From assembly GCF_003289945.1 (NCBI RefSeq), contig NZ_QMBP01000022.1, positions 22,675 through 86,674 of the forward strand: 64,000 nt of DNA. Reading direction: 5' to 3'. Shown in pieces: positions 32,383-41,000 of the stretch (positions are counted from its first letter, which is position 1; each line of letters begins with the position of its first letter). Source of the stretch: Mesorhizobium hawassense. GTDB lineage: Bacteria > Pseudomonadota > Alphaproteobacteria > Rhizobiales > Rhizobiaceae. The notes beneath the pieces were generated by a model. That model was not told where the DNA came from and ran no database searches. It worked only from the letters and a program-made list of their open reading frames with translations. Made by a program: the position numbers and the translations under genes.

Positions 32383-34776
32383 TTGCGCAGCCATAGGCAG
32401 GCCGGTTTGGCGCGCCTCTATGGGGCGACCGCCTTGGCATGCCTGTTCGCCTGCGCGGTGCCGACGGTACCCGCGCTGGCGCAGGAAATCACCGCCAAGC
32501 CCGTCCCTTCCGGCACGCAGATGCTGCTGGCCGCCGATACTCTCGTCTACGACAACGACAAGCACACGGTGACGGCCGTCGGCGGCGTGCAGATCGACTA
32601 TGGCGGCAACAAGCTGGTCGCCCAGCGCGTGGTGTATAACCGCGATACCAAGCGCCTCGTCGCCAGCGGCGCCGTCGAGCTCATCAACAGCGACGGCACC
32701 AAGGTCAATTCCGACCATATCGACATCACCGACGATTTCGCCGACGGTTTCCTCAACGCGCTGCGCGTCGAGACGGTCGACAAGGCCTATTTCGCCGCCG
32801 AGAGCGCCGAGCGCATGGGCGGCGTGCTCACCACCTTCCACAACGGCGTCTACACCGCCTGCGAGCCTTGCGAGGACAAGCCGGACAAAGCGCCGACCTG
32901 GCGCATCAAGGCCAGGAAGATCATCTGGAACGGCGAGAAGAAGACGGTCCGCTTCGAAAACTCGAATTTCGAATTTTTCGGCTTCCCGCTTGCCTATCTG
33001 CCTGCCTTCGAGATCGCCGACCCGACGGTCAAGCGCAAGAGCGGCTTCCTGATCCCCGGCATCGCCTACAACACCCATCTCGGCGTCGGCGTCAAAGTCC
33101 CCTATTATTTCGCGCTGTCCCCGACCTATGACCTGACCGTCACCGGCACCGGCTACACCAAGCAGGGCTTCCTCGGCGAGGCCGAGTGGCGCCAGCGCTT
33201 CAACAACGGCCAGTACACGCTGAAGATCGCCGGCATCAATCAGCAGGATCCCGGCGCGTTTGTCGACCCCGGCTACACCGTGAATTCGGGACCGCAGAAC
33301 GATCCGAACAAGTTCCGCGGCATGATGGGCACCAAAGGCCAATTCGCCATCAACGAGCGCTGGAATTTCGGCTGGGACATCCTGCTCCAGACCGACAAGG
33401 ATTTCTCGCGCACCTACAACATCGAAGGCTACAGCGACCTCGTCCACCAATCGTCGATCTATCTGACGGGCCTGAGCGGCCGTAATTATTTCGACGTTCG
33501 CGCCATGCGCTTCGAGGTGCAGGAAGATACGCTCTCCAGCGATCCGACCGCACGCGCGTCCAAGCAGCCCTGGGTGCTGCCGTCTTTCGACTACGCCTAT
33601 ATCCCAGATATGTCGGTGGCCGGCGGCCAACTGTCGTTCAACGTCAACGCGCGCGTGATCAGCCGCAACCGGCTGGATGCGGTGCTTTCCGATACCAGCG
33701 ATCCGACTTCGATCAACAATGTGCGCGGCATCGAGGGCGAATCGAGCCGGCTCAGCGCCGAAGCCGAATGGAAGCGCACCTTCACCACAGAGGACGGCCT
33801 GCAACTGACGCCATTGCTCGCCTTCCGCGGCGACGCCGGTTATGTCAACGCCAATTCGGCCTCGCTCGCCGCCGTCAACCAGATGGCGACGAATCTCGGC
33901 GAAGACGTCGACATGCGGTCCTCGCTCGCCCGCTACATGGCCACCCTCGGCCTCGAGGCGCGTTGGCCGCTTCTGTTCTCGATGCCGAACTCCAGCCATA
34001 TCCTGGAGCCGACGGCACAGATTTTCGTGCGCCCGAACGAGCAGTATGTCGGCGGGCTGGCGATCCCGAACGAGGACGCGCAGAGCTTCGTCTTCGACGC
34101 CACCACGCTGTTCGAGCGCGACAAGTTCTCCGGCTACGACCGCATCGAAGGCGGCACGCGCGCCAATGTCGGCTTCCGCTATTCCGGCAGCTACGATGGC
34201 GGCTGGGGCACTAACGCTATCTTCGGCCAATCGTACCAGCTTGGCGGAGAGAACTCCTTCGACGCCCCCGATCTGGTCAATGTCGGCGCCTATTCGGGAC
34301 TGCAGACGACCAAATCCGACTATGTCGGCTTGATCGGCTTCAACAGCCCGAGTGGGTTCTCCGGGTCGGTGAGCGGGCGTTTCGACGAGCAGACCTGGGA
34401 AGTGAGGCGCGCCGAAGTGAAGGCCGCCTATTCCGGTCTGCCGATATCGCTCAGCGCCAAATATGCCTTCATCGAGGCGCAGCCGCTCTACGGCTTTGCC
34501 ACTGACCGTCACGAAGTCACGCTCGGCGCCTCGACGCATCTGGCGCAGAACTGGCGGCTGTTCGGCACCGGCACCTACGACATCGAGACGAATGTGCTGG
34601 TCAAGGACGGCCTCGGCTTCGCCTATAACGATTCCTGCTTCACCTACATCATGACCTATTCGCAGACGCGTGATACCGTCACCAAGGAATTGTCGCAGAA
34701 CATCGGCTTCAATCTGTCGTTCCGCACGCTCGGCGATTTCGGCTCGTCAACAAGCGCGATCGATACCATCCAGTGA
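32383..34776 (+). CDS. lptD: LPS assembly outer-membrane protein LptD
   Basis: A 797-residue protein with a signal peptide (residues 1-32, ending PALAQE), an N-terminal OstA/LptA-like domain (about 45-180) and a long C-terminal beta-barrel. It inserts lipopolysaccharide into the outer leaflet. A cysteine pair occurs at YTACEPCED, between the two domains, and another cysteine near the end (NDSCFTY); these may make the disulphides that control barrel opening. TTG at 32383 is preferred because AGGGAGG lies five bases before it; GTG at 32368 is the alternative. Confidence 0.93.
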   Translation: MRSHRQAGLARLYGATALACLFACAVPTVPALAQEITAKPVPSGTQMLLAADTLVYDNDKHTVTAVGGVQIDYGGNKLVAQRVVYNRDTKRLVASGAVELINSDGTKVNSDHIDITDDFADGFLNALRVETVDKAYFAAESAERMGGVLTTFHNGVYTACEPCEDKPDKAPTWRIKARKIIWNGEKKTVRFENSNFEFFGFPLAYLPAFEIADPTVKRKSGFLIPGIAYNTHLGVGVKVPYYFALSPTYDLTVTGTGYTKQGFLGEAEWRQRFNNGQYTLKIAGINQQDPGAFVDPGYTVNSGPQNDPNKFRGMMGTKGQFAINERWNFGWDILLQTDKDFSRTYNIEGYSDLVHQSSIYLTGLSGRNYFDVRAMRFEVQEDTLSSDPTARASKQPWVLPSFDYAYIPDMSVAGGQLSFNVNARVISRNRLDAVLSDTSDPTSINNVRGIEGESSRLSAEAEWKRTFTTEDGLQLTPLLAFRGDAGYVNANSASLAAVNQMATNLGEDVDMRSSLARYMATLGLEARWPLLFSMPNSSHILEPTAQIFVRPNEQYVGGLAIPNEDAQSFVFDATTLFERDKFSGYDRIEGGTRANVGFRYSGSYDGGWGTNAIFGQSYQLGGENSFDAPDLVNVGAYSGLQTTKSDYVGLIGFNSPSGFSGSVSGRFDEQTWEVRRAEVKAAYSGLPISLSAKYAFIEAQPLYGFATDRHEVTLGASTHLAQNWRLFGTGTYDIETNVLVKDGLGFAYNDSCFTYIMTYSQTRDTVTKELSQNIGFNLSFRTLGDFGSSTSAIDTIQ

Positions 34777-34785
34777 GATGGGCAA

Positions 34786-34809
34786 GCGCACGGCCCGCAA
34801 GCCGTGCGC
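34786..34809 (+). repeat. Perfect hairpin between lptD and the SurA-like gene
   Basis: GCGCACGGC (34786-34794) and GCCGTGCGC (34801-34809) form a nine-base-pair stem with a six-base loop, ten bases after the lptD stop. There is no T tract, so it is more likely an RNA stability or attenuation structure than a strong terminator. Confidence 0.5.
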
Positions 34810-34992
34810 CGTTCGGGCGCTGGCGGTGCCTTGGTCTTGATTTGAAGCGAGATCCCTCGAAAATGCACCGATTCTCGGGGGTATGCGCAGGCGACATCGT
34901 TTCGCCGCATAGGACGAGCATGGGGTCGGCTGCATCGCGCAGGCGTTCGGAGGACGCGGGCGCCGTCGTGATGGGGAAATTGGGAAGGTAAG

Positions 34993-35916
34993 ATGAGGAA
35001 ATACCTGTTTTCGGCAGGATTGGCGCTTCTGGTGGCGGCGACCTCGATCTCGGTCACGGCCGGCGTGCAGCCTGCTTTCGCGGCGGAGATCAAATATGTC
35101 GTCAACGGCATACCGATCACCACCGGCGACATCGCGCACCGCGCCGCCTTCTTCAAGCTGCAGCATAAGAAAGGCGATGCCAAGGAGGAGATGATCGACC
35201 AGACGCTGCGGCTGGCCGAGGCCAAGCGGCTCGGCATCCGCATCACCGATCAGCAGGTCGACGCCGCCTACCAGCACTTCGCCTCGGGCAACAAGATGCC
35301 GCTGGCGAAACTCGACGCAATCATGAACCAGTCGGGTGTCAGCAAGGAACACTTCAAGGAATTCATCCGTGCCCAGATGGCCTGGAACCAGGCGCTCAGC
35401 GCGCGCTACCGTTCCGGCGAAGGCGGTTCGGTGACCGAGCAGGATGCGGTCCGCCGCATGCTCGACAAGGGCGGATCCAAGCCGACCGCCATGGAATATA
35501 TGCTGCAGCAGGTGATCTTCGTGGTGCCGGCTTCCGAGCGCGCCGCCACACTTGCCAAACGCAAGCGCGAAGCCGACGCCATGCGCGCCCGCTTCAACGG
35601 CTGCAACACCACGCGCGACTTCGCCAAGGGCCTGCTCGACGTCACGGTGCGCGATCTGGGCCGGGTGCTGGCGCCGCAATTGCCGTCCGACTGGGCCGAG
35701 CAGATCAAGGCGACCAAGGTTGGCGGCGCGACCCCGACGCGCGAGACCGAGCGCGGCATCGAGTTCATCGGCATCTGCTCCTCGCGCGAAGTTTCCGACG
35801 ACAAGGCCGCGCAGATGGTGTTCCAGGCCGAGGGCAGCGGCGACAAGGACGCCGACGAACTCAGCAAGAAATATGTCGCCGAGCTGCGCCAGAAGGCCAA
35901 GATCGTCGAACGCTGA
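34993..35916 (+). CDS. SurA-like periplasmic chaperone/peptidyl-prolyl isomerase
   Basis: A 307-residue protein with a signal peptide (1-31, ending AFAA). Residues 34-150 match the SurA N-terminal chaperone domain (EIKYVVNGIPITTGDIAHRAAF). One parvulin-like region follows (about 165-275, MLQQVIFVVPASE to IEFIGICSSRE), clearly divergent and with two cysteines not usual in SurA. SurA helps outer-membrane proteins such as LptD to fold, which fits its place directly after lptD. GGGAAGG precedes the ATG. Confidence 0.87.
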   Translation: MRKYLFSAGLALLVAATSISVTAGVQPAFAAEIKYVVNGIPITTGDIAHRAAFFKLQHKKGDAKEEMIDQTLRLAEAKRLGIRITDQQVDAAYQHFASGNKMPLAKLDAIMNQSGVSKEHFKEFIRAQMAWNQALSARYRSGEGGSVTEQDAVRRMLDKGGSKPTAMEYMLQQVIFVVPASERAATLAKRKREADAMRARFNGCNTTRDFAKGLLDVTVRDLGRVLAPQLPSDWAEQIKATKVGGATPTRETERGIEFIGICSSREVSDDKAAQMVFQAEGSGDKDADELSKKYVAELRQKAKIVER

Positions 35917-35955
35917 GGGCGAACGCGTGCCTCGATACCGCAGCATGTCCACCGC

Positions 35956-36990
35956 ATGAGCACGCAGAAGACCGACACGCCGCTGGCGCTGAGTGTCGGC
36001 GATCCCTCGGGCATCGGGCCCGAGATCGCCATCGCTGCCTGGCAGGCGGGTGACAGCGCCGGCGTGCCGCCTTTCTACCTGCTCGCCGACCCTACCCTGA
36101 TCGAGACCCGCGCCCGCCTTGTCGGCGCCAATGTGACGATTGCCGAGACGCTGCCGGGACAGGCAGCGCATCATTTCGCCCGCGCCCTGCCCGTCGTGGC
36201 GCTCCACGCGCGTCTTGTCGACCGCCCAGGAGAGCCGGACCCGGCCAATGCCGCCGGCACGATCGAAGCCATCGACAGCGCCGTCGCCGACTGCCTCGCC
36301 GGCCGCGCCGCCGCGGTGGTCACCTGCCCGATCGCGAAGAAGCCGCTCTACGATGCCGGATTCGGCTTTCCCGGCCACACCGAATATCTGGCGCATCTGG
36401 CCTCGCGCCATACCGGCAGGGATGTGACGCCGGTGATGCTGCTGGCCGGGCCCGATCTGCGCACCGTTCCGGTGACCATCCACATCCCTCTGGCCGAAGT
36501 GCCGAAGGTGCTGACGACGGAGCTGATCGTGGCCACCGCGCGCACCACCGCCGCCGATCTCAAGAGCCGCTTCGGCATCGCACGGCCGAGGCTGGCGATC
36601 GCCGGGCTCAACCCGCATGCCGGCGAAGGCGGCGCCATGGGCCTGGAGGATGCCGCAATCGTGGCTCCGGCCGTCGAGACGTTGAGGGCGCAGGGCATCG
36701 ACGCGGTCGGGCCGCTGCCGGCCGACACGATGTTTCATCCACGTGCACGCGCCTCCTATGACGCGGCGATCTGCATGTATCACGACCAGGCCCTGATCCC
36801 GGCCAAGACGCTTGCCTTCGACGAGGCCGTCAACGTGACGCTGGGCCTGCCGTTCATCCGCACCTCGCCCGACCACGGCACCGCTTTCGACATCGCCGGA
36901 AGAGGCATCGCGCGCGCCGACAGCCTGATCGCCGCGCTGAGGCTGGCGCGCCGGCTGGCCGACAGCGGCCGGCAGGCAGCCGCCGCATGA
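35956..36990 (+). CDS. pdxA: 4-hydroxythreonine-4-phosphate dehydrogenase
   Basis: A 344-residue metal- and NAD-dependent enzyme of pyridoxal-phosphate synthesis. LSVGDPSGIGPEIAIAAW is the family start, FPGHTEYLAHL and LNPHAGEGGAMG are conserved substrate and metal sites, and MYHDQALIPAKTL and RTSPDHGTAFDIAG the C-terminal signature. It lies between surA and rsmA, the usual order. Length is normal. Confidence 0.96.
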   Translation: MSTQKTDTPLALSVGDPSGIGPEIAIAAWQAGDSAGVPPFYLLADPTLIETRARLVGANVTIAETLPGQAAHHFARALPVVALHARLVDRPGEPDPANAAGTIEAIDSAVADCLAGRAAAVVTCPIAKKPLYDAGFGFPGHTEYLAHLASRHTGRDVTPVMLLAGPDLRTVPVTIHIPLAEVPKVLTTELIVATARTTAADLKSRFGIARPRLAIAGLNPHAGEGGAMGLEDAAIVAPAVETLRAQGIDAVGPLPADTMFHPRARASYDAAICMYHDQALIPAKTLAFDEAVNVTLGLPFIRTSPDHGTAFDIAGRGIARADSLIAALRLARRLADSGRQAAAA

Positions 36991-36997
36991 GGCCCAA

Positions 36998-37843
36998 TTG
37001 AGTGGGCGCACCACAATCGACGGATTGCCGCCGCTGCGCGAGGTGATCGAGCAGCACGGCCTGCAGGCCAAGAAAGCGCTCGGGCAGAATTTTCTGCTCG
37101 ACCTCAACCTGACAAGCAAGATCGCCCGCGCCGCCGGCGATCTCGGCGAGGCGACGGTGATCGAGGTCGGTCCGGGCCCTGGCGGGCTGACGCGGGCGTT
37201 GCTCTTCAACGGCGCGCGGCGCGTGATCGCCATCGAGCGCGACGAGCGCTGCCTCGAAGCGCTGGCGGAGGTCTCCAGCCATTATCCCGGACGCCTCGAG
37301 GTCATTCCCGGCGATGCGCTGAAAACGGATTTTGCAACGCTCGCCGGCACGGGGAACGGCGGGCCGGTGAAGATCGTCGCCAACCTGCCCTACAATATCG
37401 GCACCGAGCTTCTGATCCGCTGGCTGACCGTGGCCGACTGGCCGCCCTTCTACCAGTCGATGACGCTGATGTTCCAGCGCGAGGTGGCGGAGCGCATCAC
37501 CGCGGGTCCGGGCAGCGACGCCTATGGCCGGCTCGGGGTTCTGGCCGGCTGGCGCAGCGAGGCGAGGATCGCGTTCGACGTGCCGCCGCAGGCGTTCACG
37601 CCGCCGCCGAAGGTCACCTCCTCCGTGGTGCATCTGGTGCCGCGTCCGTCTCCCCTGCCCGTGGATGGCAGAAAGCTCGGCCGCGTCACCGAGGCCGCCT
37701 TCGGCCAGCGCCGCAAGATGCTCAGGCAAAGCGTGAAAAGCCTGGGCGGCGAAGCGCTCCTCATCCGCGCCGGCATCGATCCGACGCGGCGAGCCGAGAC
37801 GCTGAGCGTGGAGGAGTTCGTCAGGCTGACGAACGCGGTGTAG
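36998..37843 (+). CDS. rsmA: 16S rRNA dimethyladenosine transferase
   Basis: A 281-residue enzyme (KsgA) that dimethylates A1518 and A1519 of 16S rRNA late in small-subunit assembly. KKALGQNFLLD is the diagnostic N-terminal motif, EVGPGPGGLTR binds SAM, and NLPYNIGTELL is the catalytic NLPY motif. The start is TTG at 36998, just after the pdxA stop with GAGG at its end as ribosome site. It converges with gmk across the inserted IS element. Confidence 0.95.
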   Translation: MSGRTTIDGLPPLREVIEQHGLQAKKALGQNFLLDLNLTSKIARAAGDLGEATVIEVGPGPGGLTRALLFNGARRVIAIERDERCLEALAEVSSHYPGRLEVIPGDALKTDFATLAGTGNGGPVKIVANLPYNIGTELLIRWLTVADWPPFYQSMTLMFQREVAERITAGPGSDAYGRLGVLAGWRSEARIAFDVPPQAFTPPPKVTSSVVHLVPRPSPLPVDGRKLGRVTEAAFGQRRKMLRQSVKSLGGEALLIRAGIDPTRRAETLSVEEFVRLTNAV

Positions 37844-37863
37844 CTCTCTTCGCCCCGTTTACG

Positions 37864-39173
37864 ACATAGGCGCTAAGATAGCGTTGGCATGGACTGAAAC
37901 TTTCGCTTTCGTGGTGGCTCACGCCAACGATGTCGCAAGGCATGGAGATTTTGGCGCAGGGCTGCCAGGGGCGGCTGAGTAAAGATCGCTGCGATCAGGG
38001 AGGCGACGATCTGACGGGTAGCGCGCCACAGTCGCTCAAGGGGGAGAGACACCAAACTCCTGCGAGAGGGGTTCGGTCATAAGCGCTATGAGGAAATGGG
38101 CAAGAATCCAAGGCTTTGCGATCCTTGGGTCTTTGGCGGGAGGCGCGCGCAGTCCGATCAGGCTCTTCAGACGCTTGAAGGCGAGCTCGATGCGCCAGCG
38201 CATGCGATAGAGCTTGAGAACCGTGTCGGGGGGAAACGCCTCCCGGTCGAGCGAGGTCACAAGGATGACGAAGCCGGCGGCAATCAGCGTCTGCGGTTGA
38301 ACCTTGTTGCCCTTGGCCTTGGCTTCCTTGTTGATTTTGCGCCGCGCTTCTTGTGCCGCGGCCTCGGATTTGCGCAAGGCGATCAGGCGCATCTTCACAG
38401 GCTCGCCCTTCTTGAGGCCTAGCCGGACAGGCGTTTCGAAGACCTCGTCGCGGCAGCTCTCCAAGTGGCCGATGAGATCGAACGCCTCGCCCTTGGCGTC
38501 GAGCCATCGCGCATTCTTCCACGACGCGCGCACGACAACGTCGCCGCCTTGCGCCATGACCTTTGCGATCCGCTCGGCCTGCAGATAGACGCGGTCGCCG
38601 ATCCGGATCTCGCCCGCCACCACCGGCACGCGGTCGATCAGCTCGGCCTCGCTCTGGTCGGTGATCTCGAGGAAATCGAACTGCTCGCGCTCGAGCTCGA
38701 AGGCGCAGTGCATGCGCCAAAGGCCATTGTTCTTCTTCTCATGCGCACCGGCCTTGGCAACCGCCGTCGCATCGAGGATGCGGATCAGCCGGCCTTTGGC
38801 CAAGCCTGCATCCTCGCGCTTCAAAAGATGCCCAATCAACTGTTGCAGCCAGGGGCCTGCATTGCGCAGCCGGCCGAGCAAGGCCACGTCCGAAATGTCG
38901 GCAATCCCGCTCGCCGCCGCCCAGGCCACGACGCCCCGCATGCCTACCTTGCCAAGGCAGTAAGCCAGGGTCAGGCGCAACAGGTCGCTCGCCGACCTGA
39001 TGCCGCGCGGGCGCAGGAACGCCTTCGTCTCGCGCGCACTTCCTGCGATCAACTCTTCGCCGCCGAGAAGCTCAATCGTCTCGGCCCAGCCGTCATCAAC
39101 AAGCGATTCGTGTGTCATCCCAGCGTAGAATCACAATCGATTCCGCGCCGCAATCCCTATCTTAGCGCCTATG
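37864..39173 (-). mobile_element. IS4-family insertion sequence between rsmA and gmk
   Basis: The element is about 1.31 kb. Its ends carry a 17-base perfect inverted repeat, CATAGGCGCTAAGATAG at 37865-37881 and its complement at 39157-39173. The flanks repeat CCGTTTAC (37855-37862 and 39174-39181; a ninth base G also matches), which is the target duplication. It encodes one transposase on the minus strand and no passenger gene. Because it sits in a repeat between convergent genes, it breaks no coding sequence. Confidence 0.88.
37873..39118 (-). pseudogene. IS4-family DDE transposase, split by a +1 frameshift near its end
   Basis: The main frame (39118-38036) encodes 360 residues with the IS4 catalytic core: Asp116 (ILDATAV), Asp175 (IGDRVYL) and the YREK signature Tyr304-Arg307-Glu311-Lys318. 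It stops at TGA right after TCTCCCCCT. The other frame then continues LERLWRATRQIVASLIAAIF and on to a stop at 37873, a normal end for the family. Removing one C from the CCCCC run restores one protein of about 415 residues. The break may be a recent mutation or a programmed shift at CCCCCT-TGA. All catalytic residues lie before it, so activity is possible. Confidence 0.82.
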
Positions 39174-39297
39174 CCGTTTACGGGGAGAAGATGCCGGCAG
39201 GCAGATGAGGGGCGGCGCCAACCTGCAGAAGGCTGGGTTTTACCCCTCATCCGGCCCTTCGGGCCACCTTCTCCCCGTAAACGGGGCGAAGGAAAGA

Positions 39298-39972
39298 TCA
39301 CCCCGTCTTCTCGTCCAGCAGGCCGGAAATGAAATCGAACAGGCCAGGCCGCCTGTCGCGCCGAAGCCGCTCCGCCGTGACGATGGCGCGGACCTCGGCG
39401 AAGGCGCGGTCGAGGTCGTCGTTGACGATGACGAAGTCGTATTCCTTCCAATGCTCGATCTCGAGGCGGGCGTTCTTCAGCCTGGTCTCGATGACGGACT
39501 CCTGGTCCTCGGCGCGGCGCTTCAGGCGCGCCTTCAATTCCTTCATCGACGGCGGCAGGATGAAGATCGAGACGATGTCCGCGCGCATCTTCTCCTTGAG
39601 CTGCTGGGCGCCCTGCCAGTCGATGTCGAACAGCATGTCGCGGCCTTCGGCCAGCGCGATTTCCGCTGGCTCACGCGGCGTTGCATAACAGTTGCCGTGC
39701 ACTTCGGCCCATTCGAGCAGCGCATCGGAATCGCGCAGCCGCTCGAACTCGCGCATAGTGCGGAAATGATAGTGGACACCCTCGATTTCCGAGCCGCGGC
39801 GTGGCCTCGTGGTGACGGAGACCGAAAGCTCGAGGCTTCCGTCGCTTTCCAGAAGATTGCGCGCGATCGTCGACTTGCCGGCGCCCGATGGCGACGACAG
39901 CACCAGCATCAATCCGCGACGGCGGATGCGGGACCCCAGATCCCTGGCAGCCGTCGGCTCCTTGGCAACCAT
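39298..39972 (-). CDS. gmk: Guanylate kinase
   Basis: A 224-residue enzyme that phosphorylates GMP to GDP. The P-loop is SSPSGAGKST, followed by SVTTRPRRGSEIEGVHYHF for GMP binding and LFDIDWQGAQQL. ATG at 39972 has GGAG eight bases before it; a GTG at 39981 overlapping the preceding stop would add three residues. It follows the YicC gene in the usual order. The C-terminus faces the palindromic repeat. Confidence 0.95.
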   Translation of the reverse strand: MVAKEPTAARDLGSRIRRRGLMLVLSSPSGAGKSTIARNLLESDGSLELSVSVTTRPRRGSEIEGVHYHFRTMREFERLRDSDALLEWAEVHGNCYATPREPAEIALAEGRDMLFDIDWQGAQQLKEKMRADIVSIFILPPSMKELKARLKRRAEDQESVIETRLKNARLEIEHWKEYDFVIVNDDLDRAFAEVRAIVTAERLRRDRRPGLFDFISGLLDEKTG

Positions 39973-39977
39973 TCCCG

Positions 39978-40868
39978 TCACTCCAGATTCTGGACCTGTT
40001 CACGAAACTGGTCGACCACCGCCTTCAGCTCCAGCCCGATCGCGGTGACCGCGGCGGCGTTCGATTTGGAGCATAAGGTATTCGATTCGCGGTTAAATTC
40101 CTGCGCCAGAAAATCGAGCTTGCGGCCGACGGCGCCGCCGCTCTCGAGCAGCGCCCGCGCAGAAGCGACATGCGTCTTCAGCCGATCGATCTCCTCGCGG
40201 ATGTCGGCCTTGGTGGCGAGGAAGGCGGCTTCCTGGTGCAGCCGCACAGCGTCGAGATTGGCGGAGGCATCCGTCAGGAGACGCACCTGCTCGGCGATGC
40301 GCTCGCGGATCGCCACGGGCTCGCGCGAGGGATCGGCCTCCGCCTTCAGCGTCAGCGCCTCGATGGTATCGATATGGCCGGAAAGCAGCGCGCCAAGTGC
40401 AGTGCCCTCGCCGCGGCGCGCCTGTTCCAGGCCGGTGAGCGCTGCCTCGAGCGCCGACAGGATCGCGACGTCAAGCGTCGCCCGCTCCTCCTCGGTCTCG
40501 ACGGCTTCGGGAATGTCGAGCACGCCGCGCAGCGAGAGCAGCCCGTCGGCGGTGGCGGGCTCGGTGCCGAACTGCTCCTGCAAGCGCTTGGCGAGGCCCG
40601 CCAGGTCCTTCAGGAACGCCTCGTTGACCACTGGCTGGGCTTGCCTGGCGGCGGCGCGGCCGACGGTCAACATCGCCTGGAAATTGCCGCGCGCGAAGCG
40701 CTTCTGCACAGTTTGCCGGACGGCGGTCTCCAGCCGGTCGAAACCTTGCGGCAGTCGAAGCCTCACCTCGGCGCTCTTGCCGTTCACCGATTTCACCTCC
40801 CAGGCGATCGAGGTGCCTTCGCTTTCGGTGGCGGACCGCGCGAAACCGGTCATGCTCTGCAGGCTCAT
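39978..40868 (-). CDS. YicC-family endoribonuclease
   Basis: A 296-residue protein of the YicC/YloC family, starting MSLQSMTGFARS and ending with the conserved EFNRESNTLCSKSNAAAVTAIGLELKAVVDQFREQVQNLE region. Members are RNA endonucleases that affect small RNA turnover and stationary-phase survival. Some authors tie the adjacent gmk and mltG into the same envelope/nucleotide unit, and the order here, mltG-yicC-gmk, is the standard alphaproteobacterial one. Confidence 0.93.
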   Translation of the reverse strand: MSLQSMTGFARSATESEGTSIAWEVKSVNGKSAEVRLRLPQGFDRLETAVRQTVQKRFARGNFQAMLTVGRAAARQAQPVVNEAFLKDLAGLAKRLQEQFGTEPATADGLLSLRGVLDIPEAVETEEERATLDVAILSALEAALTGLEQARRGEGTALGALLSGHIDTIEALTLKAEADPSREPVAIRERIAEQVRLLTDASANLDAVRLHQEAAFLATKADIREEIDRLKTHVASARALLESGGAVGRKLDFLAQEFNRESNTLCSKSNAAAVTAIGLELKAVVDQFREQVQNLE

Positions 40869-41000
40869 TGCCCTGTCGTCCCCTGTCGCGGCCCCGGCAT
40901 GCAAAGCCCGGCGCCGCACGCCCCAAGATCGCCGGACGATCGGCCGGCGCCCCCTCAAAACATGAATATGGCCCCGCGTCAAAGGACGCGTGCGGCACAC

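Larger units (their letters stand above)
37848..39293. repeat. Palindromic repeat interrupted by an IS element
   Basis: An inverted-repeat element lies between rsmA and gmk. The right arm (39243-39293) has CCCCTCATCCGGCCC, then CTTCTCCCCGTAAACGGGG. The left arm is split by the IS: CTTCGCCCCGTTTAC at 37848-37862, then its continuation CGGGGAGAAGATGCCGGC from 39181 to a GATGAGGGG ending at 39212. Joining the two left pieces restores a mirror of the right arm. Similar elements are dispersed in Mesorhizobium genomes. Confidence 0.75.

Noticed and set aside
32365..37233. Very long open frames on the minus strand opposite lptD, pdxA and rsmA (over 700 codons each)
   Set aside because: They mirror real genes codon by codon in high-GC DNA, have low-complexity Arg/Ala/Gly-rich products and match no family; lptD, surA-like, pdxA and rsmA on the plus strand explain the region.
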